From Bacteroidia bacterium (lineage in GTDB: Bacteria > Bacteroidota > Bacteroidia > Chitinophagales > Saprospiraceae): a stretch of 59,592 nt of DNA. The stretch spans positions 1 to 59,592 of the forward strand of contig JAUIKE010000033.1 of NCBI GenBank assembly GCA_030430845.1. Direction: 5' to 3'. The notes beneath the pieces were generated by a model. That model worked only from the letters and a program-made list of their open reading frames with translations, ran no database searches and was not told where the DNA came from. A program made the position numbers and the translations under genes. Below, one piece after another: positions 49,724-57,802 of the stretch. Numbering within the stretch: the first letter of the stretch is position 1; the number at the start of each line of letters is the position of its first letter.

Positions 49724-50533
49724 TTGTGTAAAAGTATGCAACTGAGTACGAGTAGTTACTATGAGTATTTGAAAAGAAGGGGTTCTTCGAAGCGGGAAGA
49801 TGATTTGGAGCAAGAGGTGATAAGAGCCTTTTGGCGGCACAAGCGTCGTTATGGTACTCGTCGTTTAGTATCTGAATTGAGTGATGCGGGCTATGCCGTA
49901 GGGCGTAAGCGAGTCAGGAGTATACTGGAAGAACATGGTCTTCGAGCGATCCAGCCAAAGGCCTTTGTTCCGAGGACTACCCAGACGCATCCTCATTTAC
50001 GCCGTAGTGCTAACTTGCTGTTAGACAGGGAGGAAGTGATCGATTGCAACCAGGTTTGGGTAGGTGATATTACGTACTTGCCGCTACAAACGGGTGATTG
50101 GGCTTACCTGGCGACCTGGTTAGATTTGTATAGTCGCTATATTGTAGGCTGGGATGTGCAGGATCATATGGAGGAGGAACTGGTTATCAGTGCCTTCGAA
50201 AAAGGAGTAACAAAAAGACGTGCTCCACCTGGCTTAATCACTCATAGCGATGGAGGTGGCCAATACGCGGGCAAGAAGTTTCGGCGGCGTTTACAGCATT
50301 ATGGCTATTTGCAGAGTATGACGCGGTTGGATAACCATTATGATAATGCCTTTGCGGAATCTTTGTTTTCGCGTATTAAGGCGGAATTACTGGACGGAGG
50401 TATATTTACGGATCTGCACGAAGCCCGACTTGAATGTTTTGACTATATTGAATGCTACTATAATCCAATTAGGAAGCATTCCAGCCTTAGCTACAAAAGT
50501 CCACTACAATTTGAAAAGGAGTGCGACTGTTGA
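49724..50533 (+). CDS. IS3 family transposase OrfB (DDE integrase)
   Basis: 269 aa as a separate frame; in nature the N-terminus is joined to OrfA. The DDE residues are visible: first Asp in WVGDITYL, second Asp in THSDGGGQYAG and Glu in AFAESLFSRIKAELL. The N-terminal part (SYYEYLKRRGSSKREDD) and the HTH_21-like region are typical. A complete, apparently intact copy without stop codons, so it may still be active. Confidence 0.9.
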   Translation: MCKSMQLSTSSYYEYLKRRGSSKREDDLEQEVIRAFWRHKRRYGTRRLVSELSDAGYAVGRKRVRSILEEHGLRAIQPKAFVPRTTQTHPHLRRSANLLLDREEVIDCNQVWVGDITYLPLQTGDWAYLATWLDLYSRYIVGWDVQDHMEEELVISAFEKGVTKRRAPPGLITHSDGGGQYAGKKFRRRLQHYGYLQSMTRLDNHYDNAFAESLFSRIKAELLDGGIFTDLHEARLECFDYIECYYNPIRKHSSLSYKSPLQFEKECDC

Positions 50534-50730
50534 AAAGAGAAAAAATGAGGGCTATGCGAAGCCCGGCCCGGCCCTTCGGCCTCCGTTTCGCTACGCTCCA
50601 CTACGGCCGAAGGGCCGACAGGAAAGAGAGAAAACTCTCAATTTAAACTGTCCGGTAAAACCGGACCACCTCATCTATCGATTTCTATCTTAAAAATAGT
50701 TTTTGATTACCAATTGCAAAAACTAAAGGC

Positions 50731-51897
50731 ATGAATGTTGAATTATTGTACAGCGAGTCTACCGTTTTATTGATTTTAACGGCTATAACCTTTATCGGTG
50801 TCTGGCTGGATACAAATTCTAAGTTTTTCAGGCAATTAGGCTCTGCAGCGCTTATTATCCTGATGGGCATGATCCTGTCTAACACAGGGGTTTTGCCGCC
50901 TGAATCTCAAATGTATGACTTCTTTTCAGGAGATGGCATCCTGGCCGGCATCGTCCTTATTCTGCTAAAAATTAATATGGATACGCTAAAAGATGCCGGT
51001 TGGCCTATGATCAAGGCGTTTTTGCTGGGGGCTTTTGGCTCGGCCTTAGGAGCCTTCCTGATGGGATACTTTCTGATCAATCAAATAGGAGAGGAGACCT
51101 GGAAATTGTCGGGTCAGTTCGCGGCCACCTACATCGGGGGAGGAATGAATTATGCGGCCATCGGAAGAGAATTGAATACCAGCAGCGACCTTTTCTCGGC
51201 AGGCATTGCGGCAGATGTGCTCATAACGGCCATTTGGCTGATCGTCTGTATTGTGGTACCTGGGCTGTTGGAAAAAAATCAGCAAACCTCTGAACCAAAA
51301 GATACTCCTGGAATGGAAGAAAAGCCTACGGAAAATAAAAAAGCAACGCTCGACCAACTCCTTTTCAAAAGCGCCAGGTCTATTTCTTTGAATGACATTG
51401 CCTTGATGACCCTGACCGTTATTGCTATTATCTGGATATCGAAGTTGCTGTCCTCTTTTTTACCTATTGTTCCAATGATCATCTGGCTGACTACCTTAGC
51501 TTTGATCATGGCTCAAATACCCAGAATTAAAAAACTATCGGGTACCACTGTTTTGGGCAATTATTTGATCCTGCTTTTCCTGGCTACTAATGGTGCCCGG
51601 TCAATAATTTCCAGGATTATTGAAATCGGCCCAGGTGTATTATACTTTGCCCTTGGAACGGTTGCCATACACGGCTTCATCATCTTTGTGATTGGTCGAT
51701 TATTGAAGATAAAACCTTCTATGCTGGCAGTGGCTTCTCAAGCCAATGTTGGAGGGGCCGCTTCAGCAATGGCCATAGCCGGGGCAAGGGGGTATACTTC
51801 CCTGGTGTTGTCTGGTGTGGCGGTCGGTATCCTGGGGAATGCGATCGGTAATTATATTGGGTTGATCATTGCGAATTTGACACAGTGGTTTGTTTGA
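50731..51897 (+). CDS. DUF819-family membrane protein
   Basis: 388 aa with about ten membrane helices. It starts inside the hydrophobic leader LILTAITFIGVWLDT and has the conserved YIGGGMNYAAIGRELN stretch near residue 137 and GGAASAMAIAGARGYTSLVLSGVAVG near the C-terminus, which match DUF819 (YjcL-like) proteins. They are predicted transporters of unknown substrate. A central cytoplasmic loop (about 185-215) is rich in Glu/Lys. It lies directly after the IS element's right end, so its promoter may be partly supplied by the IS. Confidence 0.75.
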   Translation: MNVELLYSESTVLLILTAITFIGVWLDTNSKFFRQLGSAALIILMGMILSNTGVLPPESQMYDFFSGDGILAGIVLILLKINMDTLKDAGWPMIKAFLLGAFGSALGAFLMGYFLINQIGEETWKLSGQFAATYIGGGMNYAAIGRELNTSSDLFSAGIAADVLITAIWLIVCIVVPGLLEKNQQTSEPKDTPGMEEKPTENKKATLDQLLFKSARSISLNDIALMTLTVIAIIWISKLLSSFLPIVPMIIWLTTLALIMAQIPRIKKLSGTTVLGNYLILLFLATNGARSIISRIIEIGPGVLYFALGTVAIHGFIIFVIGRLLKIKPSMLAVASQANVGGAASAMAIAGARGYTSLVLSGVAVGILGNAIGNYIGLIIANLTQWFV

Positions 51898-51908
51898 TTA
51901 ACCCAAGT

Positions 51909-51930
51909 TGAGTAATGAATCAATTACTCA
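51909..51930. terminator. Small stem-loop at a convergent stop
   Basis: TGAGTAAT (51909-51916) and ATTACTCA (51923-51930), 8-bp arms and a 6-nt loop, covering the stop of the tyrosinase gene. It is much shorter than the other palindromes and could be chance. Confidence 0.35.
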
Positions 51931-53117
51931 TACGCATACCCCAAACTCTCCACACTCAACATACTTTCCGGAGTCAAACCATGATCATTCATGGTGCCCT
52001 TTCCTTGAAACTGAGGAAGGTTGAATGGGTACATTTGATCTCCCAGATTATACCCCTCCGCAGCTCCCGAAACAGGCTCGTACTTTTGTTCTTTTCCCGG
52101 AATTTTTTGCCACACATCCCAAATTCGGTCCACATTACAATGGTGCATAAAAAAGGCAGGGTCATTGGGTGAAACATCCAGCGGTTCCATCGAACCTACA
52201 CGGATATTATTAGGTACGGTATCTCTAAAGGTGGTACCACAATAAGGAATAGTAGATGAAACGGGCGTCATGGTTACAGAATCAACTGGTACTTCGAAAA
52301 AACCTGCGACCCAGTCATGGCCAATATTATGCATGGCCTGCGCCCCTCCGCACTCCATACCCAGAAAACCTTCAAGGCAAAACCTAAAGGAGGAATTCTC
52401 CGCCCGGGAGCCGCTGCAGTCCCAGGGTGGAACATCATAGTCTTCAATATCAAGGCAACCCATAATGTCGGCATTGAGCGGTAGGCGGACCGGATAGCCA
52501 GGATATTTATCTGAGTTCGGAAGAGTCGCTGCAAAATTGCGAACCAGCCAGGGGTGTGGATTGAGGCCAAAATAATTAGGGCTAATGGTAAACAGATTAA
52601 GCTGCCAATTTCCTTTTCGGAAAGGGCCGCTCGTAACCGCATATTCGTCATTGGGGTCACCATTGCCGCCCATTAACTGTGAAGAAAAGGTAGCATCTGT
52701 GCTGGCCTGGTCCGTCCAGTCCCAATAAGGAAGTGCGATGTTTTTGCCGCTCACCTCACTTAGTGCGTCTTCATAAAGAATTAACAGCTTACGGTGCCAG
52801 GCCGGGAAGGCTGGATTGGTGTGTGCTACGCCGATGTCGGTACACATTTTTCGTTCGACGGCCATTTGATGAAAACGTACAAACTGGTCATAATAGGATA
52901 AGGTATCCGAATAGGGAGAAGGAGTGGCTTTGAGCAGTAAAATGGCTTCTACATAATCGGTCATTTCCTGCGGGCTCATGTCCTTGGCGTTCTTACGGAT
53001 GCGTGTCTCATCCAAAGGTCCCGGCTCATCTTTATTATTACAAGAAATCAGAAGAAAACTGAGCAATAGGCATACACAAAGTGGAGAAACAGTGAATAAT
53101 CTGCTTTGGATGATCAT
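51924..53117 (-). CDS. Tyrosinase-family copper monooxygenase, lipoprotein
   Basis: 397 aa. Signal with lipobox LISC (Cys near residue 26). Copper A: FHQMAVERKM and HTNPAFPAWHRKLLILYED (His at the three places expected). Copper B: MHNIGHDW and later FMHHCNVDRIWDVWQK. Both type-3 copper sites look complete, so it can bind dicopper and oxidise phenols to quinones. It lacks the eukaryotic C-terminal shielding domain except for a short tail. Bacterial tyrosinases usually need a caddie protein; none is adjacent. The export and lipobox point to the cell surface or periplasm. Confidence 0.85.
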   Translation of the reverse strand: MIIQSRLFTVSPLCVCLLLSFLLISCNNKDEPGPLDETRIRKNAKDMSPQEMTDYVEAILLLKATPSPYSDTLSYYDQFVRFHQMAVERKMCTDIGVAHTNPAFPAWHRKLLILYEDALSEVSGKNIALPYWDWTDQASTDATFSSQLMGGNGDPNDEYAVTSGPFRKGNWQLNLFTISPNYFGLNPHPWLVRNFAATLPNSDKYPGYPVRLPLNADIMGCLDIEDYDVPPWDCSGSRAENSSFRFCLEGFLGMECGGAQAMHNIGHDWVAGFFEVPVDSVTMTPVSSTIPYCGTTFRDTVPNNIRVGSMEPLDVSPNDPAFFMHHCNVDRIWDVWQKIPGKEQKYEPVSGAAEGYNLGDQMYPFNLPQFQGKGTMNDHGLTPESMLSVESLGYAYE

Positions 53118-53363
53118 ATAGTAGGTTTTAAGGTGTTGTTAAAGAAGTTTATTTAGCACCAATTTAACACTATTCCTGATTGATCTCTCAATATCTGGTG
53201 ATGATAATCATTGTATTTAAGGCCATTTTTCTAAAAATTAAAGGAGAATTAATGCCATACTTTCCTCACTATTTTTCCTAATACCCTCATTTATCAACCT
53301 TCTTTAGTTGGCGCTCTCAACTACCCTCACTAATGAATTTTTTTAATCATAAAAAGGAATGCC

Positions 53364-53903
53364 ATGAGAAATTTATTGCTATTATCTCTGATTTCCTTCC
53401 TTTTTACTGCTTGTGCTCCTACCTACCATATTACCAGTGACTACGAGCGGGGAGTGGATTTCAGTAAATATACGACCTATCAGATGCTTCAACACCGGGA
53501 GGATTTTCAGGTGGGTGTCAATCCTATCAACCGGCAGCGAATAGAAAGGGCTATTCGACGAGAAATGGACATTTTAGGCTATCAGACCAATCCTTATCCG
53601 GACTTGCTGGTCGGCTTTTTTGTCAAATCAGAACGCGTGCGGACCTATGATCATTTTCGTCCATATTACGGCTATTGGGGATACCCCGGCTGGGTACAGG
53701 TACATGAATACGAAGCCGGTACACTGGTTATTGACCTGATCGACCGGGATAATAAAGAAGTCATCTGGCACGGCGTCGCTTCCGGAAGGGTATACGACGA
53801 TATGGAAAATGTAGAGAACGAGATCAATACCGTCGTCCGGCAACTTTTTGAACGTTTCGCTGAAGAAACCCGCCGAGGAAGGCCTTATGCAAGTATTCGA
53901 TGA
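53364..53903 (+). CDS. DUF4136-family lipoprotein
   Basis: 179 aa. Signal with lipobox FTAC (Cys near residue 17). The DUF4136 pattern is clear: GVDFSKYTTYQM, NPINRQRIERAIRREMDILGY, TLVIDLIDRDNKEVIWHGVASG and NTVVRQLFERF. Function of this family is unknown; many are outer-membrane-associated. It is separated from the aromatic-rich gene at 53944 by only 40 bp and they form one likely transcript. The 245-bp gap before it holds no recognisable element besides A/T-rich promoter-like sequence. Confidence 0.85.
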   Translation: MRNLLLLSLISFLFTACAPTYHITSDYERGVDFSKYTTYQMLQHREDFQVGVNPINRQRIERAIRREMDILGYQTNPYPDLLVGFFVKSERVRTYDHFRPYYGYWGYPGWVQVHEYEAGTLVIDLIDRDNKEVIWHGVASGRVYDDMENVENEINTVVRQLFERFAEETRRGRPYASIR

Positions 53904-53943
53904 AATAAAAAACTAAGCATTTATTAACCGAAAATCGACTGTT

Positions 53944-55554
53944 ATGAAAAAAATAATGCAATATATCGTTTATTGGGTATTGCTCTTAATATTTATAGGC
54001 ATGCAAAGCCTCCAGGCGCAAATAGACCGCGAATTACTCGTTGATCTCAATGCCGAAGAAGAAGAGGCCATTAATGCCCTGGTATTGTATCCGGACGAAA
54101 CCCGGATGGCTATTTTGGAGGCCTCCCTGCATCCTGAAGCCTTGGTCAAATTGGAAAGCATACAGGCTACTTCCAGAAAGGCTTTTCAGAATATAATTGA
54201 TCAGTATCCTCAAAGTACACAGGAAGTGGTCTGGGACCTAACCCGTTATCCGGGCCTCATCGAACAACTCGTAGCGCTTGAGGGAGCTTCCACCAGAGAG
54301 GTGAATCAGGCATTAGAGGCCTATCCGGAAATTATCCACGAGCGGGCAAAAGTTGCTCTGCGAAGCTATAGCTGGGAAATGCGTGCCATTCATCAGCTGA
54401 ACCTGGATGCAGAGGTCGCTTTTTCAAATTTGTTGGCCCAATACGGCCCCAAAACAAAGACTGCCTTACAACAGCTGGTTGAACTTCCTGAAGTTTTGAG
54501 CATCCTCACAGAAAATATTCGGCTCACCGTTTTGGTGGGTGATTTGTATAAGAAGGACCCCGCCTGGGTTTTGCATAAAGCAGATAGCTTGAATATAGTG
54601 GTTGCTCGCGAGCAGGCACAAGAATTGGAAGACTGGAAGGCCGGCCTGGAAAATGATCCTCAGGCCATGCAACAGCTGAAAGAATCAGCTGAAGCCTTCG
54701 GAGAAGAACATGGTTATTATTATGAAGATTATTACGATGAGCCGTTTGATGATGTATATTACCAGGACGAACCTAGCAGGGAAGTTCACAACTATCATTA
54801 CTATCATTACCCTTATTGGTTCGGATATCCTCATTGGTACGCTTACCCAAGGTGGAGAATGTATCCCTATTGGTATGAATGGGGGTTCTACTTTGGCTCC
54901 GGACATGCAGCCGTGATCATCAATTTGCCATCTTTCTATTTTACTAATTGGTACTTCTATCATCCATATCACCATTATCGCTGGTCTCACTTGTCGGCTC
55001 ATTTTACTCAACACTATTATACTCACCGGCGGCATGGGAGCAGTATTACGGCTGGGGTGACAGTTTGGAAAAACCAGAATCGCACAGTGGTGAATGATCG
55101 ATTCCTCCGCGACGATGGTCGTTTAAGCGAGCGTTATCGTGAATTTGGGAAAATGGAGGCTGACAGAGCCCGATACAATCGCAACCATCCCAAAAAACAA
55201 CTGAATCAAATTGAGTTTCGCCAAAAAAACACAGATCGGTACAAAGCTCTGGATCAGACGTCCGGCCAACAGCGTACCATCCGGGCAGGAGAAGAAAGAA
55301 CGCGCATCCCGACCGATGTTTCAAAGCAGCCGCAGCGAGATACGAAAACGAGGAAAGTGACCATTCCACCAAAACAAACAGAGCCCAGGAAAAGAGTGAC
55401 GGTTCCTCGCACTAAAATACCTACCGTTAAAAAAGGAACAGAACAACATCGCAGTATTTCAGAAAGGGCAAAGTCCACCCGCACTCGTACCATCAAAACC
55501 GCTCCGCCGAAAACGAAAGCGCCTACCAGAACGGTGAAAAAGAAAAAGAATTAA
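53944..55554 (+). CDS. Exported protein with Tyr/His/Trp-rich middle and basic tail (DUF3300-like)
   Basis: 536 aa. A signal peptide (to LQAQ) is followed by a helical N-terminal domain (about 25-240) with repeated ALVLYPDETRMAIL, RYPGLIEQLVAL and ALEAYPEII units, as in DUF3300-type proteins. The middle (about 260-360) is extremely rich in Tyr, His, Trp and Pro, such as VHNYHYYHYPYWFGYPHWYAY, and the final 150 residues are very basic with Arg/Lys/Thr/Pro repeats. The tail may bind acidic surface polymers. It is followed by a terminator-like stem and then an ECF sigma factor gene. Function unknown. Confidence 0.65.
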   Translation: MKKIMQYIVYWVLLLIFIGMQSLQAQIDRELLVDLNAEEEEAINALVLYPDETRMAILEASLHPEALVKLESIQATSRKAFQNIIDQYPQSTQEVVWDLTRYPGLIEQLVALEGASTREVNQALEAYPEIIHERAKVALRSYSWEMRAIHQLNLDAEVAFSNLLAQYGPKTKTALQQLVELPEVLSILTENIRLTVLVGDLYKKDPAWVLHKADSLNIVVAREQAQELEDWKAGLENDPQAMQQLKESAEAFGEEHGYYYEDYYDEPFDDVYYQDEPSREVHNYHYYHYPYWFGYPHWYAYPRWRMYPYWYEWGFYFGSGHAAVIINLPSFYFTNWYFYHPYHHYRWSHLSAHFTQHYYTHRRHGSSITAGVTVWKNQNRTVVNDRFLRDDGRLSERYREFGKMEADRARYNRNHPKKQLNQIEFRQKNTDRYKALDQTSGQQRTIRAGEERTRIPTDVSKQPQRDTKTRKVTIPPKQTEPRKRVTVPRTKIPTVKKGTEQHRSISERAKSTRTRTIKTAPPKTKAPTRTVKKKKN

Positions 55555-55594
55555 AAAAAGAGGGAGCGTGCCGCTACATGCTCCCTCTTTTTTT
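55553..55594 (+). terminator. Intrinsic terminator after the aromatic-rich protein gene
   Basis: Arms AAAAAAAGAGGGAGC (55553-55567) and its complement (55580-55594) with a 12-nt loop, followed by a T-run; starts within the stop codon. Confidence 0.85.
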
Positions 55595-55653
55595 TAATTC
55601 TTTTTGTGATTTTTCCCGACCTTCTGCTACTAATAAGCAAAATCAAGTTCTGA

Positions 55654-56151
55654 ATGCCGAAAGAAGCGGAGTTTACGCACCTCATACGGGAAAATGAAGG
55701 CCTTATTTATAAAGTGACCAGCATTTATACAGATAACCGCCTGGATCAGCAGGACCTGTATCAGGAGATCGTGTACCAACTCTGGAAATCTTTCGATTCC
55801 TTCCAGGGAGCGTCCAAGTTGAGCACCTGGATCTACCGGGTGGCCATGAATACGGCTATTACACAGGGGAGGAAAAGAAAAAAAAGAATAGATAACTATT
55901 CACTAGACCATTTAGTGATCAGAGAAACGGATCAGAGCGATCTCCTTTTTGAGGAGCGCCTGACAATGCTGTACGCGCATATCAAACAACTGAATAAACT
56001 GGAAAAAGGGATCATCCTCCTTTTTCTGGAAGGCTTGAATTATGAAGAAATTGCCGACATAACCGGACTAAGGGTATCTAACGTCGGCACTCGATTGTCG
56101 AGGATAAAACAGAAACTGAAGTCGCAAATGGCAACAAATCAAATTAAATAA
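55654..56151 (+). CDS. ECF-type RNA polymerase sigma factor
   Basis: 165 aa, the size of ECF sigma factors. Region 2: RENEGLIYKVTSIYTDNRLDQQDLYQEIVYQLWKSFDSF and the melting segment STWIYRVAMNTAI; region 4 is the HTH LNYEEIADITGLRVSNVGTRLSRIKQKL. The short linker is charged. It is co-transcribed with a membrane protein starting 8 bp downstream, which has the place of an anti-sigma factor. It lies 100 bp after a terminator, so it has its own promoter. Confidence 0.9.
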   Translation: MPKEAEFTHLIRENEGLIYKVTSIYTDNRLDQQDLYQEIVYQLWKSFDSFQGASKLSTWIYRVAMNTAITQGRKRKKRIDNYSLDHLVIRETDQSDLLFEERLTMLYAHIKQLNKLEKGIILLFLEGLNYEEIADITGLRVSNVGTRLSRIKQKLKSQMATNQIK

Positions 56152-56159
56152 TTTGAACC

Positions 56160-56753
56160 ATGGAATTAGAAGAAATGAAAGCTGTTTGGTCCGATTTAAG
56201 CGAACAGCTCGAACAACAAAAAAAATTAACCGACGAAATCATCCTTAAAATGACTCAACAACAGTATCAATCCAAGATCAATAAGATCCTCGTGCCCGAG
56301 TTAATCGGAACCGTTATCTGCTTTGGCATGGCCCTGATTTTATTAGTGAATGTATCCAAACTAGACAGTCCGCTGACCCTGGTTACCGGACTCATTTCGA
56401 TCGCTATCTTAGTGGGATTACCTGCTTTTTCGCTCAGAGCACTCAGGCGCTTGAATAATATTAATATTGCATCGAGCAATTACCGCCAGATCATGGTCGA
56501 TTATACTCAGGCTCGACAACACCTGAAAGTAGTCCAGCAAATTAGCTTGTTTATAAGTTTCTTTTTGATCTTTACCATGGTTCCACCTCTGGTCAAGATT
56601 ATGAAAGGCAAAGAAATGACCTTTGACCCGACTATGCTTTTAATAGAAGTACCCCTGGCCCTTGTCTTTTTTATCCTGTTCACCAGATATGTATACCGCT
56701 GTTACCGGGGTATCATGAGATCTACCGACCAAATGCTAAAGGACCTGGAATAA
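56160..56753 (+). CDS. Four-helix membrane protein, putative anti-sigma partner
   Basis: 197 aa. The first 40 residues are a charged cytoplasmic coiled segment (MELEEMKAVWSDLSEQLEQQ and QQQYQSKINKI); four membrane helices follow (about 43-60, 70-92, 124-146 and 158-182). The layout fits a membrane-bound anti-sigma factor, but no conserved ZAS/RsgI motif is visible. The gene is 8 bp from the sigma factor. Function inferred from position. Confidence 0.55.
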   Translation: MELEEMKAVWSDLSEQLEQQKKLTDEIILKMTQQQYQSKINKILVPELIGTVICFGMALILLVNVSKLDSPLTLVTGLISIAILVGLPAFSLRALRRLNNINIASSNYRQIMVDYTQARQHLKVVQQISLFISFFLIFTMVPPLVKIMKGKEMTFDPTMLLIEVPLALVFFILFTRYVYRCYRGIMRSTDQMLKDLE

Positions 56754-56764
56754 TCTCCGGCGCC

Positions 56765-56850
56765 CTCAGTGTTTCCCCTGCCTCCGCAAAGCTACGGCAG
56801 GAAGGAGTGTCAAAAAAGCTCAGTGCTCTCAGTGTTTTCAGTGTCAAAAA
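56765..56850. repeat. CTCAGTG-repeat intergenic stretch with short stem
   Basis: CTCAGTG occurs at the start, and GCTCAGTGCTCTCAGTGTTT occurs again around 56818, with a further TCAGTGTC. CCTGCC/GGCAGG (56778-56783, 56796-56801) forms a small stem. Nature unknown. Confidence 0.3.
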
Positions 56851-56923
56851 AAACTGATAATAATCATTTCTTCTTATCCGGATTTAGCCTTACTTGATAC
56901 CCAAACATTAACCTCCGTCGCTT

Positions 56924-57754
56924 ATGTTTGGGTATCTGATTTTTGCACTCGTCCTACTTTTCTTGTTGGCTACCATCCTGATAAGTCAGGGCAAACGATC
57001 TTTTGAAAAAAGCTATTTGAACGATGTAGAAAAAAGCCTGGGTCGAGCTCTTAGCCAAAAGCCTGAAATCCTGACCGAAGAAGATTTATACCACCTCCCA
57101 AGTCCCGTTCAAAAATACCTCCGCCTGGCAGGCGCACTGGGAAAACCTAAGGTGCACAACTTCAAAGTACGCTTTGAAGGCGAAATGCGCAGCAAAGGCC
57201 AGGACTGGTTCCCTTTTACCTCCGAGCAGCACAACTTCCTGGATGCCCCCGAACGCTTTTTTTTCATGAAGGCAAAAGTAAAGGGCTTATCTGCTGTAGG
57301 TTATCATGCCTACTCAAACGGCCAGGCCAGCATGACAGTCAAGCTACTATCGCTGATCCCTGTTGTTAATATCAGCGGTCCCGACATGCTTAAGGCAGAA
57401 ACCGTTACCGTTTTTAACGACATGTGCCTCCTGGCACCGGCCACCCTGATTGACGAACGTATCCAGTGGGAACCGATCGACGATCTTTCCGCCAAAGCCG
57501 TTTTTACCGCCAATAACATCAGCATCAGCGCTACCCTGTTTTTTAACGAAAAAGGAGAACTCATTAATTTTATATCCGATGACCGCTATGATATTAACCA
57601 AAAGCAATGGGTCCGGTTTTCTACACCGGTCACAGAATACGAAGACCACAACGGCTATCACTTGATTTCCTATGGTGAGGCCGTCTGGCATTATCCGGAA
57701 GGAGCCTTTGTATATGGAAAGTTTAGAGTGAAAAATATAGATTATAATCGTTAA
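56924..57754 (+). CDS. DUF6544-family protein
   Basis: 276 aa. One N-terminal membrane helix (about 3-21). The rest is beta-rich with the family-typical LPSPVQKYLRLAGALG, FEGEMRSKGQDWFPF, ERFFFMKAKVKGLSAVGYHAY, MTVKLLSLIPVVNISGPDMLKAET and HLISYGEAVWHYPEGAFVYGKF. The function of this widely distributed family is unknown. It is followed by the CocE/NonD hydrolase gene with about 50 bp between. Confidence 0.75.
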   Translation: MFGYLIFALVLLFLLATILISQGKRSFEKSYLNDVEKSLGRALSQKPEILTEEDLYHLPSPVQKYLRLAGALGKPKVHNFKVRFEGEMRSKGQDWFPFTSEQHNFLDAPERFFFMKAKVKGLSAVGYHAYSNGQASMTVKLLSLIPVVNISGPDMLKAETVTVFNDMCLLAPATLIDERIQWEPIDDLSAKAVFTANNISISATLFFNEKGELINFISDDRYDINQKQWVRFSTPVTEYEDHNGYHLISYGEAVWHYPEGAFVYGKFRVKNIDYNR

Positions 57755-57802
57755 TTTTTAAGCTTTCTTTTCTCTTCTGTATCTTCCGGGAAAAAAGAAA
57801 GC

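Larger units (their letters stand above)
49341..50674 (+). mobile_element. IS3-family insertion sequence
   Basis: About 1.33 kb. The terminal inverted repeats are 49341-49366 and 50649-50674 (20 of 26 matches; outer TGAGRTGGTCC, inner ACCGGACA). Two overlapping reading frames, orfA and orfB, encode the OrfAB transposase through a -1 shift at A7-G. No target-site duplication is evident at either side (flanks differ), which suggests an old copy or later rearrangement. The right part has a G/C-rich 13-bp-arm stem (50569-50581, 50605-50617) between orfB and the repeat, an unusual addition. Confidence 0.9.
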
